NCBI RefSeq assembly: GCF_014642175.1
Contig: NZ_BMIL01000005.1
Span: 62,001-126,000, forward strand
DNA length: 64,000 nt
Direction: 5' to 3'
Origin: Pedobacter quisquiliarum
Lineage (GTDB): Bacteria > Bacteroidota > Bacteroidia > Sphingobacteriales > Sphingobacteriaceae
Shown: piece after piece, positions 8,669-16,620 of the stretch
Numbering within the stretch: position 1 is the stretch's first letter
Layout of the letters: each line of letters begins with the position of its first letter
Notes under the pieces: model-generated
What the model saw: the letters and a program-made list of their open reading frames with translations, nothing else
The model's database searches: none
Told to the model about the DNA's origin: nothing
Position numbers and translations under genes: made by a program

Positions 8669-9156
8669 CAAAGGGTATTGGTGATCGTGTCGTTTACATA
8701 AGAAACCGTAAGCCATCTGGTGAATTCTAAACCTTCTTGCTTTTCCTCAATTGTTCGATATTCCTCATACAAAATGAATATATCTTGACCTAGCCCATCA
8801 ATATCAAAGAAAATGGGACATGTATATAATTCAATCTTCGGACACCAAAGCTCTTTTCTAGGCTTCGAGATTATAACTTCTGGCATAGCAAATATGTCTA
8901 CTGAGTCGATTAAAGATTCCTCATCTTCTGGGGCACCGACAAGAATATTTACATCCCTGTTTAGTTCAACTTGCAAATCGACCTTTATATGTGTCAGTTG
9001 AGCACTCTTAACTTCAGCTACTATATTATTGAAAAATGCAAGACTGTGATCCCACAGATTTTTCTTACTGACTAATAATTGCTCATCCACAACTTCATCA
9101 ACATGAATGGACTGAGTTGTAGCGTCCTGTAAGAAGTCTTGTATAATTTTGATCAT
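8668..9156 (-). CDS. Hypothetical protein
   Basis: 162 aa from ATG at 9156; a GTG at 9183 would add nine residues. I do not recognise the family. It is an acidic, soluble-looking protein without signal peptide or membrane segment. The middle is hydrophilic (VGAPEDEESLIDSVD) and the C-terminal half is aromatic-rich (KELWCPKIELYTCPIFFDIDG, then YEEYRTIEEK). The stop abuts a terminator hairpin. Size and acidity would fit an immunity-type protein, but nothing toxin-like lies beside it, so no function is claimed. Confidence 0.6.
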   Translation of the reverse strand: MIKIIQDFLQDATTQSIHVDEVVDEQLLVSKKNLWDHSLAFFNNIVAEVKSAQLTHIKVDLQVELNRDVNILVGAPEDEESLIDSVDIFAMPEVIISKPRKELWCPKIELYTCPIFFDIDGLGQDIFILYEEYRTIEEKQEGLEFTRWLTVSYVNDTITNTL

Positions 9157-9424
9157 TACTTGTCGATAATATTTAGATATCACGTGAGGTTAGCGTATTC
9201 CTACTTTAACAAAAAAAGCTATAGTTGTCTTACTCAAATTTAGACTTTACCGAACTTGTTTGTCCATGAGAAAATAGTTTAAAGCTGTTAGTCTCAAAAA
9301 CGATCTGTTTGATACAGGAAATTTAATTAACTCATATGAATACCAGGAAAGAATCTTACCCACTGGCAATCATTCGAACTGAACCAGACAAAGAATTTGT
9401 ATCTTACCTCTAACATATAACCGC

Positions 9425-9808
9425 ATGAAAAAATTTCTGATTTTAGTCATTACAATTGTTGCAATGATTAGTTGCTCAAAAGATGGCAGTGACAATCCAT
9501 CAGGGCTGAAAATTCGATTATCAAATTCCAGCCAGTATAACTTTAAAGATATTGTGATTAATACAACAACGGGCGATGTAAATTTTGGGAATTTAAATTC
9601 CGGACAAAAAACAGAGTATAAGGAATTTAATAAGGCTTACAGATATGCTTTCGTTAAATTAGAAATTGATGGAAAAACATATACAATCCAGCCAATTGAC
9701 TATGTAGGCGAGACAACGCTTAAAAATGGCAGTTACACTTATCAAATAGATGTAAATAATACGCAAGATCAATACACCAATTTGAATTTGACATTAATTG
9801 AAGAATAG
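9425..9808 (+). CDS. Small hypothetical lipoprotein
   Basis: 127 aa with Lys-Lys start, hydrophobic core and lipobox AMISC (Cys17) followed by SKDGSDN, the usual Bacteroidota pattern for a surface-directed lipoprotein. The rest is strand-rich (LKIRLSNSSQYNF, then YRYAFVKLEIDGKTYTIQPIDYVGE). The PxDYVGE segment looks familiar from uncharacterised Bacteroidota lipoproteins, but I cannot name a domain. It is monocistronic, with about 240 bp of A+T-rich sequence upstream and 256 bp downstream. Confidence 0.7.
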   Translation: MKKFLILVITIVAMISCSKDGSDNPSGLKIRLSNSSQYNFKDIVINTTTGDVNFGNLNSGQKTEYKEFNKAYRYAFVKLEIDGKTYTIQPIDYVGETTLKNGSYTYQIDVNNTQDQYTNLNLTLIEE

Positions 9809-9895
9809 AACTTGTTGACGGAATGCATTAAGAAGATGCGTTGTACATCTCTAAATTTTGCCACACATCCATATACCAGAAAGACAACCTAACGC

Positions 9896-9914
9896 TTTGT
9901 CTCAGAAAACGAAG
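9896..9914 (+). repeat. Dispersed 19-bp motif, copy 3
   Basis: TTTGTCTCAGAAAACGAAG, two mismatches from the copy at 2483. A weaker relative (TTAGTCTCAAAAACGATC) lies at about 9288-9305. Confidence 0.35.
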
Positions 9915-10064
9915 GTTATTCTTCGACATGCCAAATATTATGATTCGGTTGTAATTAACTCCGAACCTTTCCCAATCCATTGTCACCATTAATTTTCATC
10001 TGTCCGGCATTTGAAAGTCTGCTGCTTTTATTTGTAATTTTCCTTATCTAAAAAACAGAATCAG

Positions 10065-10856
10065 ATGATCAGCAATCATGAAATCGACTACCATGTTTAT
10101 GGTGAAGAAATGCAATATGTAGAGGTTGAACTCGACCCGAATGAAACTGCCATTGCCGAACCCGGCGCCTTTATGATGATGGATGAAGGCGTTCAGATGC
10201 AAACCATCTTTGGAGATGGCAGTCAGCAGGAGGGTGGGCTTCTCGGTAAGCTGTTCAGTGCAGGCAAGCGGATGCTTACCGGGGAGAGCCTGTTCATGAC
10301 AGCTTTCACGAATATCGCCTATGGCAAAAAGAAGGTGAGCTTTGCATCGCCATATCCGGGAAAAATCATTCCAATCAACCTGCAGCAGCTTGGCGGTAGG
10401 ATCACCTGCCAGAAGGATGCTTTCCTTTGTGCGGCAAAAGGGGTAAGTGTGAGCATTGCCTTTCAGCGTAAGCTTGGTACAGGCCTGTTTGGTGGCGAAG
10501 GGTTCATCATGCAGAAGCTGGAGGGAGATGGCATGGCCTTTATGCATGCAGGTGGGCATGTGGTCGAAAAAACACTTCAATACGGTGAGGCGCTAAAGAT
10601 TGATACGGGCTGTCTCGTTGGATTTACCTCGGGGATTGACTATGATATTGAATTCGTAGGCGGTATTAAAAACACCATCTTCGGTGGAGAGGGCGTTTTC
10701 TTTGCTACGCTTCGTGGTTCCGGCAAGGTGTGGATTCAATCGCTGCCAATCAGCAGACTGGCAGGACGGATCTTGCAATATGGCACTGGTGCCCGTAAAG
10801 AAGAGGGCAGCATTCTCGGTGGCTTAGGCAATCTGCTTGACGGTGACGGACGGTAA
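10065..10856 (+). CDS. AIM24/TIGR00266 family protein
   Basis: 263 aa, close to the usual length. The segments MQYVEVELDPNETAIAEPGAFMMM, QQEGGLLGKLFSAGKRMLTGESLF and the Gly-rich repeats near the end (GTGLFGGEGFIMQKLEGDG; NTIFGGEGVFFATLRGSG) are characteristic of the AIM24 family, a beta-barrel-like fold of poorly known function (a mitochondrial relative affects inner-membrane organisation). No signal peptide is seen, so it is probably cytosolic. It ends immediately before the 3' end of the convergent TonB-receptor gene, with no spacer and no obvious terminator. Confidence 0.88.
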   Translation: MISNHEIDYHVYGEEMQYVEVELDPNETAIAEPGAFMMMDEGVQMQTIFGDGSQQEGGLLGKLFSAGKRMLTGESLFMTAFTNIAYGKKKVSFASPYPGKIIPINLQQLGGRITCQKDAFLCAAKGVSVSIAFQRKLGTGLFGGEGFIMQKLEGDGMAFMHAGGHVVEKTLQYGEALKIDTGCLVGFTSGIDYDIEFVGGIKNTIFGGEGVFFATLRGSGKVWIQSLPISRLAGRILQYGTGARKEEGSILGGLGNLLDGDGR

Positions 10857-12989
10857 TCAGTTCTTCAACTGGTAACGAATACCAAAGAACCACCTGATCC
10901 CCTGATTGGGTGCGTATACATAAGTGGGGTCGAAGGTCAGGCCATAGGGATTCTCCGGAGTCACCAGCGCCTGACCTGCTTCATTAAACTGTACCTGCTT
11001 ATCAAATGGGTCATGTGCCCGGGCAATTAGAAATGGGTTGCCCTTGTTGGGTGTCCAGTTCAACAGGTTCTTAACCCCGCCATACAGGTCTATCCCATTG
11101 CCAAAACTTTTCGTCAGCTGTACATTTTGGATGCTCCACCAGGGAGAATTTGGCTTGCGGGGATCAGTATCGCTGAGCAGTGGTAACCGCATTGGGCCAT
11201 AAATATTCCCAGTATAATCCAGCTGTATGCCCGTTTTATCGTGTTTGTAGCCAATGTTCCATACCGCCGTGAAATGTTCGGTAAATAGCTGCTTGATTTT
11301 TAGGCCCTGCTGCTTGCTGTAAACATCCATGAGCGTGCCGCCGATCAGGAACTTCAGTCCATTTTTTAAACTTAGATCCGTGTTCAGCGAGATGCCCTTA
11401 GATACCGCATAGCCGTCCAGGTTGTTATAGATGATTTTATTGGGATCGATATCGTAGTCTGCAATGATCTTGTTGTTGAACCTGGTATAAAATGCACTGG
11501 CATCCAGCCCAAAGATGCCGCCATTGTGGGTGTACATACGTTTCGCGAAATTGATGTTACCGTTCCAGGAAGTCTCCGGTTTCAACGCCTCCAGAAACAC
11601 CAGCTGGCGTGCACCGGTAAGTGCGGCATGATCTTCTGTAAAAACGTTCGCAACACGGAAGCCATTACCAACACTCACCCGAAGGATGTTATGCTGATCG
11701 TCTGAGTTCCACTTGTAATTAATTCTAGGGGTAAAAATGTTGCCGTGAATCGCATTATAATCGTAGCGAAGGCCCATTAAGATGGTGTTGTTGGTATCCA
11801 GCCTGATCTCATCCTGAAGAAAGACCCCGGGAAGATTGATGTGCGAAGGCATATTGATGCTCAGGTTATTTGCTGCCGCGGTCGCGGGAGTATTGTCATC
11901 ATAGAAGGTATAACGGTAAGCGATGCCTGCAAGCAGATCATGTTTCCCGAAGTTGCGGTTCCAGGTGAGTTGAGCAAAGCCAATCTGTTGCTTCGCCTGG
12001 TAGTTCAGCGTTCCATAAACGCTATTCTGATTGTGGGTGTTCGCACTGAAGGTGAAGAACATCTTTTCTTTTAGCGGAAGCTGATAGTTCCCGAAGACTT
12101 CCCATCGGCTGGTGTAAATGCTTTCTCCATAAACTTCATCCCCGCCACGATATTGCTTCGCCCAGTTCATTTCACCGCCCCAGCGGTCCTCATAAACGTA
12201 ACGTCCGGCGATGGAGAATTGGCGGTTCTGCTTGCGCCTGAAATCCCATTTGTTAAATACGGAAACGCGGTGCTGCAAGGTTACATCTGTAAAGTTGTCG
12301 TTATTGTTATCGATGGGATGATTGTAGATAAAATGGTTGATGCCCAGGAGCGACTTTGCGCGCTGCCCAACATCAAACCTGGCGGCCAGATCTGTATTGA
12401 GTTCGCCCCAGCTGGTTCCAAAAACATCGGCAGCAATTCTAGGTGCATCTTCCGGTTTTTTCGTGATGACGTTGATGAGCCCGCCAACTGCCTCACTACC
12501 GTACAGCGTAGAGGCTGGCCCTTTAACAATCTCCACTCGGTCTATGATGGCCTGTGGAATGCCACTCAAGCCATAGACGGTCGATAAGCCACTGACGATG
12601 GGCATGCCGTCGATCAAAATCATAGTATACGGCCCCTCAAGGCCATTGATGTGGATGTCGCCGGTATTGCAGATGTTGCAGTTTAGCTGCGGGCGTACCC
12701 CATTGATGTTTTGCAGGCTCTCAAAAATGGAAGGGTTGGGGCTTGCCCGGAAGAATTTAGCGGTATAAACCTCTACGGGCACAGGGCTGTTCAGCTTGGA
12801 AACTGCCTTCATGGTGCCGGATACCACAACTTCATCAAGCTCCTTGCCTTCTTTTGTGTGCAGCTTTTGATGTTGCAGGGCAAGGCTGTCAATTACCTTA
12901 GCATTAGTTGTTTGCTGTTGTGCAAATGCAAAGCTGCTTAGACAAAGCAGGGGTAAAAATAGTAGAAGTCTTAGTATCATCTTAAGCAT
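10857..12989 (-). CDS. TonB-dependent outer-membrane receptor, probably for metal uptake
   Basis: 710 aa. A signal peptide (LLLFLPLLCLSSFAFAQ) is followed by a plug domain (about 50-165, with GLEGPYTMILIDGMPIVSG and VEIVKGPASTLYGSEAVGG) and a 22-strand-type beta barrel ending in FFGIRYQLKN. There is no SusC-type carboxypeptidase domain, which fits a siderophore or metal receptor rather than a glycan transporter. The plug carries two Cys in CNICN (about residues 103-107). The gene is divergent from a DtxR-type regulator, and a perfect operator palindrome fills its promoter, so metal-dependent repression is likely. Energy would come from the TonB system encoded at 25.8-28.7 kb or a similar one. 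Confidence 0.9.
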   Translation of the reverse strand: MLKMILRLLLFLPLLCLSSFAFAQQQTTNAKVIDSLALQHQKLHTKEGKELDEVVVSGTMKAVSKLNSPVPVEVYTAKFFRASPNPSIFESLQNINGVRPQLNCNICNTGDIHINGLEGPYTMILIDGMPIVSGLSTVYGLSGIPQAIIDRVEIVKGPASTLYGSEAVGGLINVITKKPEDAPRIAADVFGTSWGELNTDLAARFDVGQRAKSLLGINHFIYNHPIDNNNDNFTDVTLQHRVSVFNKWDFRRKQNRQFSIAGRYVYEDRWGGEMNWAKQYRGGDEVYGESIYTSRWEVFGNYQLPLKEKMFFTFSANTHNQNSVYGTLNYQAKQQIGFAQLTWNRNFGKHDLLAGIAYRYTFYDDNTPATAAANNLSINMPSHINLPGVFLQDEIRLDTNNTILMGLRYDYNAIHGNIFTPRINYKWNSDDQHNILRVSVGNGFRVANVFTEDHAALTGARQLVFLEALKPETSWNGNINFAKRMYTHNGGIFGLDASAFYTRFNNKIIADYDIDPNKIIYNNLDGYAVSKGISLNTDLSLKNGLKFLIGGTLMDVYSKQQGLKIKQLFTEHFTAVWNIGYKHDKTGIQLDYTGNIYGPMRLPLLSDTDPRKPNSPWWSIQNVQLTKSFGNGIDLYGGVKNLLNWTPNKGNPFLIARAHDPFDKQVQFNEAGQALVTPENPYGLTFDPTYVYAPNQGIRWFFGIRYQLKN

Positions 12990-13002
12990 TGAATTAGTAT
13001 TA

Positions 13003-13032
13003 CAAATATATATTGTTAGACAAGTCTAACAA
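13003..13032 (-). promoter_or_regulatory. Promoter of the TonB-dependent receptor gene
   Basis: On the minus strand a -33 TTG (13032-13030), a 19-nt spacer and a -7 TATATTTG (13010-13003) match the Bacteroidota consensus exactly. The spacer is almost entirely operator. Confidence 0.8.
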
Positions 13033-13033
13033 T
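13012..13033. promoter_or_regulatory. Operator for the DtxR-type regulator
   Basis: Perfect palindrome with 10-bp arms ATTGTTAGAC / GTCTAACAAT around AA. The TTAGAC-N2-GTCTAA core resembles DtxR/MntR/SirR operators. It lies between the divergent genes and covers the -33 and spacer of the receptor promoter. Confidence 0.78.
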
Positions 13034-13071
13034 GGCTTTGTTTTAAATATTTATACAAGCAAGAGATTTCG

Positions 13072-13079
13072 TAGTTTTG
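13072..13079 (+). promoter_or_regulatory. Possible -7 element of the DtxR-type regulator gene
   Basis: TAGTTTTG fits TAnnTTTG and lies 4 bp before the ATG, implying a nearly leaderless transcript. No well-placed -33 element is seen. Confidence 0.35.
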
Positions 13080-13083
13080 GATC

Positions 13084-13740
13084 ATGTATTCCGTTGTTGA
13101 AGAGAACTACCTTAAAGCTTTATTAAACCTCTGCAATGCCGATGATGAGGTCAGCATTAATGATCTGAGTAAGCGGCTGAACATCAAGATGCCTAGTGTA
13201 AACAGCATGATGAAACGTTTTGCGGAGAAGGAGTTGGTGGCCTATGAGAGCTATAAGCCAGTAAAGCTTAGCGCAAAGGGCAAAAAAGAAGCCTCCATGA
13301 TCATCCGTAAACACCGCTTAACGGAGATGTTTCTCGTGGAAAAGATGGACTTCAACTGGGAAGAGGTACATGAGATTGCGGAGCAGATTGAACACATCCA
13401 GTCACCGCTATTTTTCGAAAAGATGGATGCCTTGCTGGGCTATCCGAAGTTTGATCCCCACGGTTCTCCGATTCCGGATAAAAACGGGAAGGTCATCAAG
13501 ACCAGTTATGTGCCGCTAAATGTATGTGAAGCAGGGAAAGTGGTAACCTTGAAAGCGGTAGCGGATTCCTCGGAAGCTTTCCTACGTTTTCTAAACGGGC
13601 GGTCGATCTTGCTTGGCGACCAGCTGAAGGTACTGTCTAAAGAACCATTTGATGGCAGCATGCAGATTGAAGTAGTAGGAAAATCTACTGAAGTGTTCAG
13701 TGAATTGATCTGCGAGAAACTTTTGGTGGAAAAAGCTTAA
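13084..13740 (+). CDS. DtxR/MntR-family metal-dependent transcriptional regulator
   Basis: 218 aa. An N-terminal winged helix (about 1-62; VEENYLKALLNL, LNIKMPSVNSMMKRFAEKELV, LSAKGKKEA) is followed by the metal-binding and dimerisation domain (about 65-140; RKHRLTEMFLVE, HEIAEQIEHIQS, YPKFDPHGSPIPD) and a C-terminal SH3/FeoA-like domain (about 150-218). This is the three-domain DtxR layout. With Fe2+ or Mn2+ bound it should bind the palindrome at 13012-13033 and repress the divergent TonB receptor, and probably itself. Which metal it senses cannot be told by eye. Confidence 0.9.
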   Translation: MYSVVEENYLKALLNLCNADDEVSINDLSKRLNIKMPSVNSMMKRFAEKELVAYESYKPVKLSAKGKKEASMIIRKHRLTEMFLVEKMDFNWEEVHEIAEQIEHIQSPLFFEKMDALLGYPKFDPHGSPIPDKNGKVIKTSYVPLNVCEAGKVVTLKAVADSSEAFLRFLNGRSILLGDQLKVLSKEPFDGSMQIEVVGKSTEVFSELICEKLLVEKA

Positions 13741-13808
13741 AATCCATGTAGCGCTTTTGATGGCAAACTCGTATGTTTAAATATCAATCAATCATCAAAT
13801 TAACGTTT

Positions 13809-14198
13809 ATGAAACGCGCCATTCAAATCTTTTCTATTGTACTACTTTTCCTTTTTGCAGGTTGTGATAAGGATACCGTTGAACTTGATCAGGACACCAT
13901 CCCTGGCAAGTGGAAGCTCCGTGAATCTTACATCTCAGACGGCAGTCCGGGTAAGTGGGAGCAGAGTAAGAAAGATCTTGTTGTAGAATTTAAAACAGAT
14001 GGCCGTTTAGCAGGTAACGTATTTTCAAATTATGTAAGCTACGTCATCAAGGATACCAAAACCATCGTCTTTATGAAAGCCGACAAAACGGAGCAGAACT
14101 ATGCTTATGAGCTGAAAGATGGTGTGCTTACCATGAGTCCTTCCGGACCGATCATGTGTGTGGAAGGTTGTGCCGACCGCTTCATCAAAATAAACTAA
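13809..14198 (+). CDS. Lipocalin-like lipoprotein
   Basis: 129 aa from ATG 13809; an in-frame ATG at 13773 would add a poor N-terminal extension. MKRAIQIFSIVLLFLFAGC is a lipoprotein signal with Cys19. The mature part has the small-lipocalin pattern of Bacteroidota: PGKWKLRESYISDG near the start (GxW on strand A), a run of short strands, and FIKIN at the end. Ligand unknown. It is convergent with the hydrolase at 14204, only 5 bp apart. Confidence 0.75.
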   Translation: MKRAIQIFSIVLLFLFAGCDKDTVELDQDTIPGKWKLRESYISDGSPGKWEQSKKDLVVEFKTDGRLAGNVFSNYVSYVIKDTKTIVFMKADKTEQNYAYELKDGVLTMSPSGPIMCVEGCADRFIKIN

Positions 14199-14203
14199 AG
14201 ACA

Positions 14204-15091
14204 CTAGCGCATAGCCTGCTCAGGCGGCAGCTCTTCTATAAAATCCATAATAGCGCGGTTCACTTCCGCGCTTTTTTCATGTTGCAGCCAATGTGTTGCA
14301 TCCGGAAAGCTGATCAATCGCCCATCAATGCAGAACGCCATGCTTGCTTTTGCAAGCTGAAAATCAAGGAACTTATCCTTTTCACCCCAGATCAACAGTA
14401 AAGGATTGTTGATGAGCTTCGGGGTCTTCATGTTTTCACGGAATTCCTTGCTTAGTCGCATGGCGCGATACCAGTTGATCATGTAGCGAATCCGGCCTTT
14501 CCATGCTTGTTTATAACGTTCAAGATCCTGTACGCTGAAGGTGCCCGGCACTGCGGTTCCGGCCATACTGTTGCGCAGAAATTTAAAGTCGTTCCGGCTG
14601 CAGAGCCATTCCGGTAAACGAGGGATCTGAAAGAAATAGATGTACCAGCTTTTAAAAATCTGCAACATGGGTCGTTTAACGCGCAGTGCGCCTGGGTGGG
14701 GGGCATTCAGGATGACAATGCTTTTGAACAATGTATGGTGGTAGATGCCAAGCATCCAGGACACGATACCGCCCCAGTCGTGCCCCACCAGATGTACATC
14801 TTTCAGGTCCATGGTTCGTACCAGGCTGCAGATGTCTTCCATCAGGTGCTTACAGCGATAAGCCTTTATGCCTTGCGGGCTTACCGTTAAGTTATAGCCA
14901 CGTTGATCCGGTACAATAACATGGTAGCCAAGTGCTGCAAAATAGCCGATCTGGTCCTTCCAGCCGTACCAGAAATCAGGGAAGCCATGTAAAAAGATGA
15001 TCGGCTTTCCATCGCTGGGACCCGCCTCAATAACGTGCATGCGGATGCCTTTGACATTGTAGAAGTTTGCGGTGATATCTGTTGCTTTCAT
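14204..15091 (-). CDS. Alpha/beta hydrolase, epoxide-hydrolase-like
   Basis: 295 aa cytosolic enzyme. HGFPDFWYGW is the HGxP oxyanion motif, VPDQRGY follows, and VGHDWGG carries the nucleophile as Asp, which marks the haloalkane dehalogenase/epoxide hydrolase branch rather than Ser esterases. WGEKDKFLD would supply the acid and DATHWLQHE the catalytic His; lid Tyr residues (around RYMINWY) fit epoxide opening. Substrate is unknown. It is divergent from the PAS kinase at 15150. Confidence 0.85.
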   Translation of the reverse strand: MKATDITANFYNVKGIRMHVIEAGPSDGKPIIFLHGFPDFWYGWKDQIGYFAALGYHVIVPDQRGYNLTVSPQGIKAYRCKHLMEDICSLVRTMDLKDVHLVGHDWGGIVSWMLGIYHHTLFKSIVILNAPHPGALRVKRPMLQIFKSWYIYFFQIPRLPEWLCSRNDFKFLRNSMAGTAVPGTFSVQDLERYKQAWKGRIRYMINWYRAMRLSKEFRENMKTPKLINNPLLLIWGEKDKFLDFQLAKASMAFCIDGRLISFPDATHWLQHEKSAEVNRAIMDFIEELPPEQAMR

Positions 15092-15149
15092 AGCTCATTA
15101 GAAACCAATGAAATATTTTTTTGTTATGGTATTCGCAAGAAAATATTTT

Positions 15150-16592
15150 ATGAAGGATGAACAGCCCGCAACCGATTATAAAAACAAATTTGAGGAATGT
15201 TACGAAAGGTTTGAAGCAATTTTTGAGTACACTTCCGCCGCAAGCAAGATCATCAATTCAGATCTGAAAATTCTCCGCGTAAATCAGGCGCTGGTAGATC
15301 TGTTGGGCTACACAGCGGAAGAAATCATTGGTACGGAGATCATGGAATATGCCTGCAAAGATGTGAAGCACCACTGGAAAGAGCTGCAGCATGCGATGTG
15401 GCATGAAGGGAAGCGGCGTTTCAAGCTGGACGCATGCCTGATCCGCAAGGATCGTTCGCTGGCCTGGGTACACATCACGACGGTTTTGTTCCGGCAGGAG
15501 GAGGAGTACTATGGCTTCACAGTGCTGGATGATTTTACCATGGAGAAGAACCTGGAGGAGACCAAGCAGCGCCTGAGTATGGCACTGGAAAATTCACGTA
15601 TGGCGGTATGGGAACTGGATCTTGCTGAGGGTGCCATTCTTCATAGTGCGGGTTTCAAGCAATTGTTCAACATCAAGGAAGATTCAAACACCTGGGATCA
15701 GGCGCAGCTGTTGAACCAGTTTTTCGAAGAAGATCAAGTCAAGCTTCAGCAAGCGCTGGCAAACATCAACTTTGATGCTGTCGTGGATTTTCAAGGCCGG
15801 ATCCGCACCGTCGATGGCGTCGTGCGATGGGTATATTTACAGGCAAAGCCGGTGGATACGCAGCATCATGCGCCGCGGAAGTTGCTGGGTACCATCGCGG
15901 ACATCACCAAAGAGAAATTAGCAGAGCGGGATAAAGATGATTTCATCAGCATCGCCAGTCATGAGTTACGTACACCAGTAACGGCCATGAAGGCCTCCTT
16001 GCAGGTGCTGGATACGATGAAGCAGGCACAAACACCGAAAGCGGCAAGCTTGATTACCCAGGCCAATAAGAGCATGCGGAAGATCACGGCTCTAATTGAC
16101 GACCTGCTGAATGTAAACAACCTGAAAGAGGGACAGCTTCGCCTGCAGAAGACGCGGTTCCGCCTGGGAGGCGTTATTGATGAATGTTGTTTGCACGTAA
16201 CCAGTGAAGGTCTGTTTAACATTAAAACCGGGGGAGATCTGGATGTTGAAGTAGAAGCAGATTCGGAGCGCGTTCAGCAGGTGATCATCAACCTGGTCAA
16301 CAATGCCATGAAGTACGCCTATGCGAACAAAGAAATTGAGATTAATGTGTTACAAATGCCCGGAGAAGTTAAAGTTTCCGTCACGGACCATGGGCCAGGC
16401 ATTGAAAAGGAGAAGATCCCTTATCTGTTTGATCGCTTTTACCGGGCGGACAGCAGTTCGGGCCAGTATTCTGGTTTAGGCCTGGGCTTATACATCGCTG
16501 CGGAGATCATTAAAAGACATCAGGGGGAAATCGGCGTAGAAAGCGAGTTGGGCCAGGGCACAACCTTCTGGTTCACCCTGCCAACCGTATAG
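15150..16592 (+). CDS. PAS sensor histidine kinase
   Basis: 480 aa from ATG 15150; an ATG at 15108 would add a hydrophobic 14-residue extension that its paralogue lacks. A PAS domain (about 15-135) similar to that of the broken kinase at 2984-3889 is followed by a PAS_3-like domain (about 140-255), HisKA with SIASHELRTPVTAMKA (His about 271), and HATPase_c with N box (NLVNNAMKYAY), G1 (TDHGPGIE) and G2 (GLGLGLYIAAEIIKRHQG). No membrane segment, no receiver domain and no adjacent response regulator. A GC-rich hairpin follows the stop. Confidence 0.9.
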   Translation: MKDEQPATDYKNKFEECYERFEAIFEYTSAASKIINSDLKILRVNQALVDLLGYTAEEIIGTEIMEYACKDVKHHWKELQHAMWHEGKRRFKLDACLIRKDRSLAWVHITTVLFRQEEEYYGFTVLDDFTMEKNLEETKQRLSMALENSRMAVWELDLAEGAILHSAGFKQLFNIKEDSNTWDQAQLLNQFFEEDQVKLQQALANINFDAVVDFQGRIRTVDGVVRWVYLQAKPVDTQHHAPRKLLGTIADITKEKLAERDKDDFISIASHELRTPVTAMKASLQVLDTMKQAQTPKAASLITQANKSMRKITALIDDLLNVNNLKEGQLRLQKTRFRLGGVIDECCLHVTSEGLFNIKTGGDLDVEVEADSERVQQVIINLVNNAMKYAYANKEIEINVLQMPGEVKVSVTDHGPGIEKEKIPYLFDRFYRADSSSGQYSGLGLGLYIAAEIIKRHQGEIGVESELGQGTTFWFTLPTV

Positions 16593-16599
16593 CAAAGAA

Positions 16600-16619
16600 A
16601 ATGGCCCTTTCGGGCCATT
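16600..16619. terminator. Bidirectional terminator between convergent genes
   Basis: Stem AATGGCCC / GGGCCATT, loop TTTC, followed by TGCTATTTTTT on the plus strand and a TTTTCTTT tail on the minus strand. It serves the kinase (plus) and galM (minus). Confidence 0.8.
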
Positions 16620-16620
16620 G

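Noticed and set aside
9368..9380. tRNA-like ATTCGAAC
   Set aside because: No acceptor stem or anticodon arm can be formed around it.
10044..10580. 178-codon minus-strand reading frame
   Set aside because: Antisense to the AIM24-family gene; no recognisable domain.
12153..12587. 144-codon plus-strand frame with hydrophobic start
   Set aside because: Antisense to the TonB-receptor gene, which has complete plug and barrel motifs.
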